A DNA stretch of 64,000 bases from Mesorhizobium sp. CU3 (GCF_006442965.1 NZ_VFWX01000020.1:1-64000), one strand, 5' to 3'. Counted from the stretch's first letter, positions 30,115-41,125 are shown. Notes: generated from the sequence alone by a model not told the origin. Numbers and translations: made by a program.

Positions 30115-30207
30115 TGCGCGATTCCTAATGTGCCTGCATCCTCTGGCGCGCCGCTTTTCCCTCGCTAGAATGTCGGTGTTCAAAGCAAGAAATAGGAGGG
30201 GGATAGG

Positions 30208-30603
30208 ATGGATTTCGCGTTTCCGTGGCCGGCGAGCCAAGGCGAGTGGCTGGCGTGGTCGAGCGCTGTCGTCACGCTGGCTCTCGGGCTTTTCCTTTTC
30301 CTCGCGCCAGGGCTAGCCTTCCGCGTGCTGCGCCTGCAGCCGAGGCCGGAGAAAGCGGCGGCGATCGCCGAGGGGCGCGGCCGCATGTCGGGCTTCTATC
30401 TCGGCGTCAGCCTGTGCTGCATCCTGCTTGCGCAACCGCTGCTCTATATGGCCCTGGGCTTCTCCTGGCTGTTCACCGCTTTCGGCCGGCTCTTGTCGAT
30501 GATGTCCGACGGCGCCAACACGCCTTTCAATTGGGCCTCCATCGTGATTGAATTGGCTTTGGCGGCGCTGCCGCTGGCCTTTGCCTTCGGCTTCGTGCCG
30601 TAA
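30208..30603 (+). CDS. Small integral membrane protein, DUF4345-like
   Basis: A 131-residue protein with three to four hydrophobic segments (about 17-40, 62-85, 108-129). A Gly-Arg loop, AEGRGRMSGFYLG, after the first helix and a central WLFTAFGRLLSMMSDG resemble DUF4345-type proteins. Function unknown. AGGAGGGGGATAGG precedes the ATG. It lies between the racemase and the ATP synthase operon. Confidence 0.8.
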   Translation: MDFAFPWPASQGEWLAWSSAVVTLALGLFLFLAPGLAFRVLRLQPRPEKAAAIAEGRGRMSGFYLGVSLCCILLAQPLLYMALGFSWLFTAFGRLLSMMSDGANTPFNWASIVIELALAALPLAFAFGFVP

Positions 30604-30685
30604 ATTCGCGACTAATCCTGCACGTAGGATTGGACTCTGTCGCCCGATGCGACAAAAGTGCCTGAAAAGCATGCCGGACGATGCA

Positions 30686-30714
30686 TTGCGGTCTTAAAAA
30701 GCCTGTGCTAGACG
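30686..30714 (+). promoter_or_regulatory. Candidate atp operon promoter
   Basis: TTGCGG (30686-30691) and TAGACG (30709-30714) are 17 bases apart upstream of atpH, leaving a leader of about 130 bases. The -35 fits well, the -10 moderately. Confidence 0.4.
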
Positions 30715-30849
30715 GCAATCGACTTTCGACCGGGGATAGCGGAAGCCGCGCCTCGGGATTTGAAAAATTGCAGTAAGGTCAAAGATTTAGCCAGAGTTTT
30801 TGCTCGCGCCAACAATCTGCGGCCTGTCAGACAAGAGAAAAGACGGTCC

Positions 30850-31410
30850 GTGGCCCAATCGTCATCGCCAATCTCAGCTGTCGCAGAACGCTATGCCGGC
30901 TCGCTGTTCGAGCTCGCGCAGCAGGAAAATTCGGTCGCCAAGGTCGAGGCCGACCTCAACGGCTTCGAGGCGCTGCTCAACGGCAGCGACGACCTTACCC
31001 GCCTGATCAACAGCCCGGTGTTCTCCAGCGAGGACCAGGCGAAGGCGATCGCGGCGATCGCCGACAAGGCCAACATCACCGGCCTGGTCGGCAATTTCCT
31101 GCGTGTCGTTGCCCGCAACCGCCGCCTGTTCGCGGTGCCCGGCATGATCAAGGCGTTCCGCCAGATCGCTGCCGAACATCGCGGCGAGGCATCCGCCGAA
31201 GTCACCTCGGCGCATGAATTGACGGCGGCGCAGCAGACCGAGCTCAAGGCGGCGCTGAAAAGCATCGCCGGCAAGGACGTCGCCATCGCGATCACCGTCG
31301 ATCCGTCGCTGCTCGGCGGGTTGATCGTCAAGATGGGCTCGCGCCAGATCGATACGTCGCTCAAAACCAAACTCAATTCGCTCAAGCTTGCACTGAAAGA
31401 GGTCGGCTGA
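30850..31410 (+). CDS. atpH: ATP synthase F1 subunit delta
   Basis: A 186-residue delta (OSCP) subunit that links F1 to the peripheral stalk. The start is the GTG at 30850 (AQSSSPISAVAERYAGSLFELA), where the family begins; the 30 codons upstream in frame are unconserved. SRQIDTSLKTKLNSLK near the C-terminus is the family signature. The stop overlaps the atpA start by one base (TGATG). Confidence 0.96.
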   Translation: MAQSSSPISAVAERYAGSLFELAQQENSVAKVEADLNGFEALLNGSDDLTRLINSPVFSSEDQAKAIAAIADKANITGLVGNFLRVVARNRRLFAVPGMIKAFRQIAAEHRGEASAEVTSAHELTAAQQTELKAALKSIAGKDVAIAITVDPSLLGGLIVKMGSRQIDTSLKTKLNSLKLALKEVG

Positions 31411-32939
31411 TGGACATCCGCGCCGCGGAAATTTCCGCAATTCTGAAAGACCAGATCAAGAATTTCGGCAAGGAGGCGGAAGTCTCCGAAGTCGGTCAGG
31501 TGCTGTCCGTCGGTGACGGCATCGCCCGCGTCTACGGCCTCGACAATGTCCAGGCCGGCGAGATGGTCGAATTCCCCGGCGGCATCCGCGGCATGGCGCT
31601 GAACCTCGAAGCCGACAATGTCGGCGTCGTCATCTTCGGCAACGACCGCGACATCAAGGAAGGCGATACCGTCAAGCGCACCGGCGCCATCGTCGACGTT
31701 CCGGTCGGCCCGGGCCTGCTCGGCCGCGTCGTCGACGCGCTCGGCAACCCGATCGACGGCAAGGGCCCGATCAAGGCCACCGAACGCAAGCGCGTCGACG
31801 TCAAGGCGCCCGGCATCATTCCGCGCAAGTCGGTGCATGAGCCAATGTCGACCGGCCTCAAGGCCATCGACGCGCTGATCCCGGTCGGCCGCGGCCAGCG
31901 CGAGCTGGTCATCGGCGACCGCCAGACCGGCAAGACCGCCATCATCCTCGACACGATGCTGAACCAGAAGTCGGTGCACGACAACGGCCCCGAGAAGGAA
32001 AAGCTCTACTGCGTCTACGTCGCCGTCGGCCAGAAGCGCTCGACCGTCGCGCAGTTCGTCAAGGTGCTGGAAGAGCGCGGGGCGCTCGACTACTCCATCA
32101 TCATCGCCGCCACCGCGTCCGATCCGGCGCCGATGCAGTTCCTGGCGCCGTTCGCCGGCTGCACCATGGGCGAGTACTTCCGCGACAACGGCATGCATGC
32201 GCTGATCAGCTATGACGATCTGTCGAAGCAGGCCGTCGCCTATCGCCAGATGTCGCTGTTGCTGCGCCGCCCGCCGGGCCGCGAAGCCTATCCGGGCGAC
32301 GTCTTCTACCTGCACTCGCGCCTGCTCGAGCGTGCCGCCAAGCTCAATGACGACAACGGTAATGGTTCGCTGACCGCGCTGCCGATCATCGAGACGCAGG
32401 CCAACGACGTGTCGGCCTATATCCCGACCAACGTCATCTCGATCACCGACGGCCAGATCTTCCTCGAGACCAATTTGTTCTTCCAGGGCATCCGCCCGGC
32501 GGTGAACGTCGGTCTGTCGGTGTCGCGCGTCGGCTCGTCGGCGCAGATCAAGGCGATGAAGCAGGTCGCCGGCTCGATCAAGGGCGAGCTCGCGCAGTAC
32601 CGCGAAATGGCGGCCTTCGCGCAGTTCGGCTCCGACCTCGACGCCGCCACGCAGCGCCTGCTCAACCGCGGCTCGCGCCTGACGGAACTGCTGAAGCAGC
32701 CGCAGTTCTCGCCGCTCAAGACGGAAGAACAGGTCTCGGTGATTTTCGCCGGCGTCAACGGCTATCTCGACAAGCTGCCGCTCAACCAGGTCGGCAAGTT
32801 CGAGCATGGCCTGCTGGCTCACATGCGCTCGGCCGGCAAGGACGTGCTTGACGGTATCCGCAAGGAGAAGGCGCTGTCGGACGATCTGCGCGCCAAGCTC
32901 AAGGCCGAGATCGACGCTTTCGCCAAGACCTTCGCCTAA
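31410..32939 (+). CDS. atpA: ATP synthase F1 subunit alpha
   Basis: A 509-residue non-catalytic nucleotide-binding subunit of F1. Walker A is GDRQTGKT (169-176); PAVNVGLSVSRVGSSAQ carries the arginine finger Arg that reaches into the beta catalytic site. N-terminal beta-barrel RVYGLDNVQAGEMVEFPGG is intact. Coupled to atpH by a one-base overlap and 35 bases before atpG. Confidence 0.99.
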   Translation: MDIRAAEISAILKDQIKNFGKEAEVSEVGQVLSVGDGIARVYGLDNVQAGEMVEFPGGIRGMALNLEADNVGVVIFGNDRDIKEGDTVKRTGAIVDVPVGPGLLGRVVDALGNPIDGKGPIKATERKRVDVKAPGIIPRKSVHEPMSTGLKAIDALIPVGRGQRELVIGDRQTGKTAIILDTMLNQKSVHDNGPEKEKLYCVYVAVGQKRSTVAQFVKVLEERGALDYSIIIAATASDPAPMQFLAPFAGCTMGEYFRDNGMHALISYDDLSKQAVAYRQMSLLLRRPPGREAYPGDVFYLHSRLLERAAKLNDDNGNGSLTALPIIETQANDVSAYIPTNVISITDGQIFLETNLFFQGIRPAVNVGLSVSRVGSSAQIKAMKQVAGSIKGELAQYREMAAFAQFGSDLDAATQRLLNRGSRLTELLKQPQFSPLKTEEQVSVIFAGVNGYLDKLPLNQVGKFEHGLLAHMRSAGKDVLDGIRKEKALSDDLRAKLKAEIDAFAKTFA

Positions 32940-32974
32940 ACAAGCAGCCGGACGCTCGGGATCAGGTTTGAAGC

Positions 32975-33862
32975 ATGCCTTCATTAAAAGACCTTCGTAA
33001 CCGTATCGCCTCGGTCAAGGCGACGCAGAAGATCACCAAGGCGATGCAGATGGTCGCCGCGGCGAAGCTGCGTCGCGCGCAGGAAGCGGCGGAAGCGGCG
33101 CGTCCCTATTCCGAGCGCATGGGCGCGGTTCTGGCCAACATCACCCAGGCGATCGGCGGCGGCGGCGATGCTCCGGCGCTGATGACCGGCACCGGCAAGG
33201 ACGACGTGCATCTGCTCGTCGTCTGCACCGCCGAGCGCGGCCTGTGCGGCGGCTTCAACTCGCAGATCGCGCGTCTGGCCCGCGACCATATCCGCAGGCT
33301 TCTCGCCGACGGCAAGCAGGTCAAGATCATCTGCGTCGGCAAGAAGGGTTACGACATCCTGCGCCGCGACTACGCCTCGCTGATCCTCGAGCGTGTCGAC
33401 CTGCGCGAGGTCAAGACGCTCGGCTTCGTCAATGCCGACGCGATCGCGCGCAAGGTGATCCACCTGTTCAGCCAGGGCGAGTTCGACATCTGCACGCTGT
33501 TCTACTCGCAGTTCAAGTCGGTGATCAGCCAGATCCCGACGGCGCAGCAGATCATCCCGGCGGCAGCGCCTGCTTCGACCGCCGCCGAGGCGACAAGTGG
33601 TGGCAACGCCGTCTACGAATACGAGCCGGAGCCGGGCGAAATCCTCTCCGACCTCATCCCGCGCAACATCGCGGTGCAGATCTTCCGCGCGCTGCTCGAA
33701 AACGCGGCCGGCGAGATGGGCGCCAAGATGAGCGCGATGGACAATGCGACGCGCAACGCCGGCGACATGATCAACAGGCTGTCGATCACCTACAACCGCC
33801 AGCGGCAGGCGCAGATCACCAAGGAACTGATCGAAATCATTTCGGGCGCCGAGGCGCTCTAA
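32975..33862 (+). CDS. atpG: ATP synthase F1 subunit gamma
   Basis: A 295-residue central-stalk rotor subunit. The N-terminal coiled-coil helix MPSLKDLRNRIASVKATQKI and the C-terminal helix AMDNATRNAGDMINRLSITYN followed by RQRQAQITKELIEIISGAEAL are both intact. An Ala/Pro/Thr-rich insertion near residues 190-205 (AAAPASTAAEATSGGN) is the variable region usual in alphaproteobacteria. Third gene of the operon. Confidence 0.98.
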   Translation: MPSLKDLRNRIASVKATQKITKAMQMVAAAKLRRAQEAAEAARPYSERMGAVLANITQAIGGGGDAPALMTGTGKDDVHLLVVCTAERGLCGGFNSQIARLARDHIRRLLADGKQVKIICVGKKGYDILRRDYASLILERVDLREVKTLGFVNADAIARKVIHLFSQGEFDICTLFYSQFKSVISQIPTAQQIIPAAAPASTAAEATSGGNAVYEYEPEPGEILSDLIPRNIAVQIFRALLENAAGEMGAKMSAMDNATRNAGDMINRLSITYNRQRQAQITKELIEIISGAEAL

Positions 33863-33927
33863 TCACGCGCCGAGCGGGACACCCGCCGGACGGCGTGAAC
33901 AACGGATAGACGAAAAGGGCAAAGACG

Positions 33928-35507
<1,580 letters not shown>

Positions 35508-35508
<1 letters not shown>

Positions 35509-35753
35509 TGAACAATGCCGGACCCGGATACGCTTCAGGCGATCGGGTCCGACTGCTTCAGCTCAGCGATGAATTCCTGTCGGATATGCCCGAAGAAGAC
35601 GTCGCGGATCTGAACACTCTCATTGGTCGAGAGTGGATTGTGGAAGAATGGCATGAAGATCTCGGTCAGTTGGAGATATCCAACTCCCTGAGCAAAACGG
35701 AAACCATACATTTCGTGTGGGTGCCGCCCGAATGGGTTGAACGGATACGATAA
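35508..35753 (+). CDS. Uncharacterised 81-residue gene embedded between atpD and atpC
   Basis: The ATG overlaps the atpD stop (TGATG) and its TAA overlaps the atpC ATG (TAATG), so its translation is wedged into the operon. There is no clear ribosome-binding site of its own. The product is acidic, without signal or membrane segment, and reads like a small beta-barrel: SGDRVRLLQLSDEF, REWIVEEWHEDLGQLEI and ETIHFVWVPPEWVERI. I do not recognise a family. A hand count over 35581-35750 gives 87 G/C of 170, clearly below the flanking atp genes, which suggests later insertion. Standard atp operons go straight from atpD to atpC. Confidence 0.82.
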
Positions 35754-36160
35754 TGGCTGAAGCTTTCCAATTCGAACTGGTCTCGCCGGAGCGGCTGCTC
35801 GTTTCCGAGCAGGTCGAGTCCGTCGTCATCCCGGGCGCCGAGGGCGAGATGACCGTGATGGCCAAGCACGCGCCGGTCATGACCACGATCAAGCCTGGCG
35901 TCGTCACGGTGAAGACGGCTGCCGGCGCCGAAGAGCGTTACGTCGTGTTCGGCGGTTTCGCCGACATCCTGCCGTCCGGCTGCACGCTGCTTGCCGAATC
36001 GGCGGTGCATGTCAACGACATCGACCGCACCGACCTTGCCCGCCGCATCCAGGAGGCCAAGGAAGACGCCGCCGACGCCAAGGACGACGAGAGCCGCAGC
36101 CGCGCCGAACAGTTCCTCAGCCAGCTTACCACGCTGGAAGGCGCGTTGCTGCCGGCCTGA
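35753..36160 (+). CDS. atpC: ATP synthase F1 subunit epsilon
   Basis: A 135-residue epsilon subunit: N-terminal beta-sandwich (FELVSPERLL, VVIPGAEGEMTVMAKHAPVMTTIKPG read in parts, YVVFGGFADI) followed by two C-terminal helices rich in charged residues (AKEDAADAKDDESRSRAEQFL), which can brake rotation. Its ATG overlaps the stop of the unknown small gene, so its translation may depend on that gene. An intrinsic terminator follows. Confidence 0.97.
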   Translation: MAEAFQFELVSPERLLVSEQVESVVIPGAEGEMTVMAKHAPVMTTIKPGVVTVKTAAGAEERYVVFGGFADILPSGCTLLAESAVHVNDIDRTDLARRIQEAKEDAADAKDDESRSRAEQFLSQLTTLEGALLPA

Positions 36161-36182
36161 CATCTGCTCTGACACGAGATTG

Positions 36183-36208
36183 AAAGGCGGGGCTTGCCCC
36201 GCTTTTTT
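36183..36208 (+). terminator. Terminator of the atp operon
   Basis: AAAGGCGGGGC and GCCCCGCTTTTTT form a strong stem with a run of six T, 23 bases after the atpC stop. Confidence 0.92.
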
Positions 36209-36249
36209 GTTTGTTGGACAGTCCGCCCTGCTTTGTCAGAGGGCAACGG

Positions 36250-37212
36250 ATGTCCGACAAATCAGGCTCGCGATCAAGATGGTCGACAGCGCTCGTGGCG
36301 CTGTTAGGCGGGCCTTTCGGCGGCTTCCTGTGGATCGGCGCCGGTCCCCTGGCGATTGCCTGGCTCATCGTCATCAGCTTGCTGTCGATCGCAATCGGCT
36401 ATGCCGGCTTTCCGGTTTTCCATGGCGTGAACCTTGCTTGGGCCACCAATATCGTCTGGTTCGGCCTGGCTGTGCTATCCGTGGTGATCGTTGTCCCGTT
36501 CGTGCGGCGTTTCAGACCCGATAAATGGTATGCGCACGGACTTTGGGTCCTGGTCCTTGTCGCTCTCGCTTCCTACGGCGCGGCCTTCGCCATCCGTACC
36601 TTCCTGTTCCAGCCTTTCTCGATGCCGTCCGGCAGTATGGAGCCGACGCTTCAGGTCGGTGACTATTTCTTCGCCTCCAAATACGCCTATGGCTATGGCC
36701 GCTACAGCGCTCCCCTCGGCGTGTTGCCGATCGACGGTCGGGTGCTGGGCAGCCTGCCGAAACGCGGTGATGTGGTGGTCTTCAGGCCGCGCACCGATAC
36801 CGATACGGATTACGTCAAGCGCATCGTCGGCCTGCCCGGGGACCGGATCCAGATGATCGACGGCCGGCTCCATATCAATCAGGTTGCCGTCAAGCTCGAG
36901 GATCTCGGCGAATATTCGACCGACGAGATACGCTCGGCGCGGCTGCAGCGCGAGACGCTGCCCGAAGGCGTCTCCTATCTGGTGATCGACTATACCGCGA
37001 GTTCGGCTGGCGACGACACGCCCGAGATCGTGGTGCCGGCGGGCGAGTACTTCATGCTGGGCGACAATCGCGACAACTCCGACGACAGCCGGTTCGCCAT
37101 GGGCACGGTGCCCTACGCCAATCTGGTCGGCAAGGCGGTGCGGCTGTTCTGGAATTCGAACGGCGTCAATTACACCGCGCGCCAGGTGGTGAACGGATCG
37201 GCGGGCAGATAG
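36250..37212 (+). CDS. lepB: Signal peptidase I
   Basis: A 320-residue type I leader peptidase. The catalytic Ser is S129 in MPSGSMEPTL and the general-base Lys is K190 in DYVKRIVGLPGDRI; box E is GDNRDNSDDSR. Unlike the two-helix E. coli enzyme, three to four N-terminal hydrophobic segments precede the catalytic domain (about 24-110 plus the anchor near 105-125). It is outside the usual lepB-rnc-era setting, so it may be a second copy. The ATG at 36250 is chosen over upstream codons in the terminator region. Confidence 0.93.
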   Translation: MSDKSGSRSRWSTALVALLGGPFGGFLWIGAGPLAIAWLIVISLLSIAIGYAGFPVFHGVNLAWATNIVWFGLAVLSVVIVVPFVRRFRPDKWYAHGLWVLVLVALASYGAAFAIRTFLFQPFSMPSGSMEPTLQVGDYFFASKYAYGYGRYSAPLGVLPIDGRVLGSLPKRGDVVVFRPRTDTDTDYVKRIVGLPGDRIQMIDGRLHINQVAVKLEDLGEYSTDEIRSARLQRETLPEGVSYLVIDYTASSAGDDTPEIVVPAGEYFMLGDNRDNSDDSRFAMGTVPYANLVGKAVRLFWNSNGVNYTARQVVNGSAGR

Positions 37213-37229
37213 TCCGCGGCGACGAAGCG

Positions 37230-38729
37230 CTACTCTGCCAGCCTGGGCAACTCGTTGCCGATGCCAAGTGCGGCGAAAGCCAGCTTCGGACCGCCCTGGT
37301 TGAGGTGAACGAGGTGGGCGGCGACGAAATCGATCAGCGTTTCGCGCTCGGCATGGCCCTTGGCAAAGCCTGCCAGGTCGAACACGGAAGCAGCCATCTC
37401 CCGCGTCGGCAGAGCCTTTTGGAAGACCTCCTTGAGCGGCGCGTCGAGCGGGTCGGTGAAATGGCTCTCCGGCAATGTCGAGCCGCGCGCCGCGCAGGCG
37501 GCGATCCAGGCGGCGACGACCAGCGACAGATGCTCGGGCAGCGCGCCATCCTCGAGCCTGGCGAGTGAGGAGGCGACGATGCGCTGCGGCAGCTTCTGGC
37601 TGCCATCATTGGCGATCTGCGCAGTACGGTGAGCGAGCGCTGTGTTCGAGAAGCGCTCCGCCAGCTCGGCCGTGTAGGCGGCGGTGTCGAGCCCGGCATC
37701 CTGCGGCAGCGTCGGGATCGCTTCGGCCCAAAGCCGGTCGGCGAACTGCCGGATCGCCGGGTCGCCGAAGGCGCGGTCGACGGTGGCGTGGCCGCTGAGC
37801 AGGCCGAGATAGGCGATGCCGGAGTGCGCACCGTTGAGCAGCCTCAGCTTCATGTCCTCGAACGGGCCGACATCCTCGACCATGGTGACGCCGAACCTCT
37901 CCCAGGCGGGCCGGCCAGTGGGGAAGCGGTCCTCGATCACCCATTGGCTGAACGGCTCGGTCATCACCGGCCAGGCATCCTCGATCCCGAGCTCGCCGGT
38001 GACTCGCGCACGGTCGGCATCGGTGGTGGCCGGCACGATGCGGTCGACCATTGACGACGGAAAAGCCACTTCGGCGGCGATGTGGCGCGCGAGCCCGGCA
38101 TCACCGTGGACGTCGCGCAATTTGGCGAACTCGATCAGCAGCCGGTGCAGCGTGGCGCCATTGGCCGGCAGGTTGTCGCAGCAGAGCACGGTGAAAGGCG
38201 GTGTGCCGGCGGCACGGCGGCGCGCCAGCGCCTCGGTCAGGAAGCCATGCGCCGTCTTCGGCTTTTCCGGGTTTGCCAGGTCGTGCGCGATGTCGGCATG
38301 GCCCTTGTCGAGCGTGCCGTCTGCGGCCCTCAGATAGGCCTTTTCGGTGATGGTCAGCGTGACGATGCGGATGCGCGGGTCGGTCAGCGCGGCAAGCACG
38401 GCGCCAGGGTCTTCCGGGGCGACGAGCAGCGACTGGATCGAACCGACGACCTGCAATTGCTCGCCGGCGCTGTCCCTGATCGCCAGTGTATAGAGCCCGT
38501 CCTGCGGCGCCAACGCGTCCCGCGTGTCAGGGCTGCGCAACGAGACGCCGACGATGCCCCAATCCGTTTCTCCGTCTGCGAGGCAAGCGTCGAAATAGGC
38601 GGCCTGATGCGCGCGGTGGAAGGCGCCGACGCCGAGGTGGACGATGCCGGGCGTGATGCCGGCGCGGTCATAGCGCGGGACGGAAGCCGGTATAGCCGCA
38701 ATCGTCATATTCGACAGGCGCTTCTTCAT
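37230..38729 (-). CDS. Mannitol dehydrogenase family protein, probable D-fructuronate/tagaturonate reductase
   Basis: A 499-residue long-chain polyol dehydrogenase. N-terminal Rossmann GIVHLGVGAFHRAHQA, NAD-region VTLTITEKAY, and the catalytic KLRLLNGAHSGIAYLG with Lys, Asn and His. Members include UxuB, UxaB and MtlK. The divergent uronate isomerase gene favours a hexuronate reductase (UxuB-like) over a mannitol enzyme; this is context inference. An alternative ATG at 38708 would shorten it by seven residues. It ends 17 bases from the convergent lepB. Confidence 0.88.
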   Translation of the reverse strand: MKKRLSNMTIAAIPASVPRYDRAGITPGIVHLGVGAFHRAHQAAYFDACLADGETDWGIVGVSLRSPDTRDALAPQDGLYTLAIRDSAGEQLQVVGSIQSLLVAPEDPGAVLAALTDPRIRIVTLTITEKAYLRAADGTLDKGHADIAHDLANPEKPKTAHGFLTEALARRRAAGTPPFTVLCCDNLPANGATLHRLLIEFAKLRDVHGDAGLARHIAAEVAFPSSMVDRIVPATTDADRARVTGELGIEDAWPVMTEPFSQWVIEDRFPTGRPAWERFGVTMVEDVGPFEDMKLRLLNGAHSGIAYLGLLSGHATVDRAFGDPAIRQFADRLWAEAIPTLPQDAGLDTAAYTAELAERFSNTALAHRTAQIANDGSQKLPQRIVASSLARLEDGALPEHLSLVVAAWIAACAARGSTLPESHFTDPLDAPLKEVFQKALPTREMAASVFDLAGFAKGHAERETLIDFVAAHLVHLNQGGPKLAFAALGIGNELPRLAE

Positions 38730-38878
38730 CGGATGCGAAGTCTCCAATCCGTCGCGGCCGGGACAGCCAGGATCAAGGCAAAGTCGCTGGCGGCGTAGCA
38801 TTCGCCGCCGCCGCCGACAATGCCCGTGGCACGCACAAGGTGGCCGCGGCGCGCGCAGGCGGCGCAGCTTTTCGTGTG

Positions 38879-38910
38879 TTGACAGCATTTCCCACCGATC
38901 CTACCGGTGG
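38879..38910 (+). promoter_or_regulatory. Promoter with inverted-repeat operator before uxaC
   Basis: TTGACA (38879-38884) is followed by the inverted repeat CCACCG-N7-CGGTGG (38892-38910), which covers the expected -10 region. A repressor bound there would block transcription of the uxaC operon. No regulator gene is adjacent. Confidence 0.45.
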
Positions 38911-38930
38911 ATCGCCGAGGAGGGATCGAC

Positions 38931-40340
38931 GTGGCTGCTTTGACCGATCCGGATCTGCTGTTCGCCGCCGAGGGGCGTCCGCTTGCGCTCGCCCGCGCAC
39001 TCTATGCCTCGGTTCGCGACCTGCCGATCGTCAGCCCGCACGGTCACACCGACCCGCGCTGGTACGCGCTGAACGAACCGTTCCCCGATCCGGCGCAATT
39101 GCTGATAGTGCCCGATCACTACATCTTCCGCATGCTGTTCAGCCAGGGCGTGCGGCTGGAGGATCTTGGCGTGGCGACGCTCGATGGCGCGGCGGTCGAG
39201 ACCGATGGCCGAGCGATCTGGCGCCGCTTCGCCGAGCACTACTACCTTTTCCGCGGCACGCCGACCCGGCTCTGGCTCGACCATGTGCTGGAGCATCTGT
39301 TCGGCATCGAGGAGCCGCTCGGTCCAGGCACTGCCGACCGCCACTACGACACGATCGCCGCGCTGCTCCAGCGCGAAGATTACCGTCCGCGCGCGCTGTT
39401 CGAGCGCTTCAACATCGAAGTCATCGCCACGACCGAAGGCGCGCTCGACGATCTCGCCTGGCACAGAATGATCCGCGACAGCGGCTGGCGTGGCCGTGTC
39501 GTCACCGCCTATCGGCCGGATGCCGTGGTCGATCCCGATTTCGAAGGATTCTCGGCCAATCTCGACCGTCTAAGCGACATCACCGGCTGCGATACCGGCA
39601 CATGGGCGGGCTATCTCGATGCGCATCGCAAGCGGCGCGCCTTCTTCAAGGAGTTCGGCGCAACTTCCTCCGATCACGGCCACCCCACGGCCGAGACCGC
39701 CAACCTTTCCGATGCGGCGGCGGAAGAATTGTTCAACCGTGTCCGTCGCGGTTCGGACGATGCCCGCGAGCGAAAACTGTTCCGCGCCCAGATGCTGACC
39801 GAGATGGCCAAGATGAGCCTGGACGACGGGCTGGTGCTGCAGATCCATCCGGGATCATGGCGCAATCATTCGCCGGCGATCTTCCAGAAATTCGGCCGCG
39901 ACAAGGGTTTCGACATCCCGACCAGGACCGACTATGTGACGGCGCTGAAGCCGCTGCTCGACTGCGTCGGGCTGGAGCGCGATCTCAGCGTCATTCTCTT
40001 CACGCTCGACGAGACCAGCTATGCGCGCGAGCTTGCGCCGCTTGCCGGCGTCTATCCGGCGTTGAAGCTCGGGCCGGCCTGGTGGTTCCACGACAGCCCG
40101 GAAGGCATGCGCCGCTTCCGCGAGATGACCACCGAGACGGCCGGCTTCTACAACACGGTCGGCTTCAACGACGACACGCGCGCCTTTCCGTCGATCCCGG
40201 CGCGCCACGATGTCGCCCGCCGCGTCGACTGCGCGTTCCTGGCGCGGATGGTGGCCGAGCATCGGCTGCGCGAGGACGAAGCGCATGAGCTCGCCGGCGA
40301 ACTGGCCTATACGCTTGCCAAAAAGGCCTATCGGCTGTGA
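38931..40340 (+). CDS. uxaC: Glucuronate/galacturonate isomerase
   Basis: A 469-residue uronate isomerase (E. coli 470), converting glucuronate to fructuronate or galacturonate to tagaturonate. The metal-binding HGHTDPRW lies near residue 38, the substrate-region EHLFGI and QIHPGSWRNHS are typical, and WWFHDSPEGMRR with FYNTVGFNDDTRAF ends the barrel. I choose the GTG at 38931 because GAGGAGG stands eight bases upstream; a GTG at 38907 would place the ribosome-binding site inside the gene. It heads an operon with kduD and kdgF. Confidence 0.95.
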   Translation: MAALTDPDLLFAAEGRPLALARALYASVRDLPIVSPHGHTDPRWYALNEPFPDPAQLLIVPDHYIFRMLFSQGVRLEDLGVATLDGAAVETDGRAIWRRFAEHYYLFRGTPTRLWLDHVLEHLFGIEEPLGPGTADRHYDTIAALLQREDYRPRALFERFNIEVIATTEGALDDLAWHRMIRDSGWRGRVVTAYRPDAVVDPDFEGFSANLDRLSDITGCDTGTWAGYLDAHRKRRAFFKEFGATSSDHGHPTAETANLSDAAAEELFNRVRRGSDDARERKLFRAQMLTEMAKMSLDDGLVLQIHPGSWRNHSPAIFQKFGRDKGFDIPTRTDYVTALKPLLDCVGLERDLSVILFTLDETSYARELAPLAGVYPALKLGPAWWFHDSPEGMRRFREMTTETAGFYNTVGFNDDTRAFPSIPARHDVARRVDCAFLARMVAEHRLREDEAHELAGELAYTLAKKAYRL

Positions 40341-40357
40341 GCGCAGGGGGGGTGAGC

Positions 40358-41125
40358 GTGACTGATCTCTCAGCCTTCAGTCTCACCGGGAAACGCATTC
40401 TCGTCACCGGCGCCAACACCGGCATCGGCCAGGGTATCGCGGTGGCGGTGGCGCGCGCCGGCGGCTCGGTCGTCGGCGTCGGCCGTTCGGCGATGGAGGA
40501 GACGGCGCAACGGATCGCCGCGGCCGGCGGCGGCTTCGAGGAGGTCGCCGCCGATCTCGGCGATCCGGAAGCCGCTGCGGCGATGCTGGAGCGCGTCTGG
40601 GACGAAAGCGGTCCGCTCGACGGCCTGGTCAACAATGCCGGCATCATTCGGCGCGCCGATGCGGTGGAGTTGACTGAGGCGGACTGGGACGAGGTTATGG
40701 ACGTCAACCTCAAGACCGTCTTCCGGCTCTGCCAGGCTTTTGCCAGGCGCGTGCTGGCCGGGCCGGGGCGACGCGGCAAGATCGTCAACATCGCCTCGGT
40801 GCTGAGTTTCCAGGGCGGCATCCGCGTCGCCTCCTACACCGCCTCGAAGCACGGCCTGCTCGGCCTCACCCGGCTGCTCGCCTGCGAATGGGCGGCGAGG
40901 GACATCAACGTCAACGGCATCGCGCCGGGCTATATCGAGACCAACAACACCGAGGCGCTGCGCGCCGATCCCGACCGCAGCGCCGCCATCCTCGGGCGCA
41001 TCCCGGCCGGTCGCTGGGGCCGGCCCGAGGACATCGGCGACGCGGCGGTGTTCCTGCTGGCGCCGGCGTCGGACTATATGCATGGCGCGGTGGTGCCGGT
41101 CGATGGTGGCTGGCTGGCGCGCTAG
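40358..41125 (+). CDS. kduD: KduD-like 2-deoxy-D-gluconate / 5-keto-4-deoxyuronate-pathway dehydrogenase (SDR)
   Basis: A 255-residue short-chain dehydrogenase. Cofactor motif TGANTGIGQG, catalytic Ser/Tyr/Lys in IVNIASVLSFQGGIRVASYTASKHG (S, Y and K readable), and the KduD-specific INVNGIAPGYIETNNT. KduD reduces or oxidises 2-keto-3-deoxygluconate forms in pectin and alginate degradation. The GTG at 40358 has AGGGGGG just upstream; a GTG at 40337 overlapping the uxaC stop is also possible. Confidence 0.88.
   Translation: MTDLSAFSLTGKRILVTGANTGIGQGIAVAVARAGGSVVGVGRSAMEETAQRIAAAGGGFEEVAADLGDPEAAAAMLERVWDESGPLDGLVNNAGIIRRADAVELTEADWDEVMDVNLKTVFRLCQAFARRVLAGPGRRGKIVNIASVLSFQGGIRVASYTASKHGLLGLTRLLACEWAARDINVNGIAPGYIETNNTEALRADPDRSAAILGRIPAGRWGRPEDIGDAAVFLLAPASDYMHGAVVPVDGGWLAR

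Noticed and set aside
30891..32984. A 697-codon minus-strand open frame opposite atpH and atpA.
   Set aside because: Antisense to essential genes, composition typical of a shadow frame, no homology signal.
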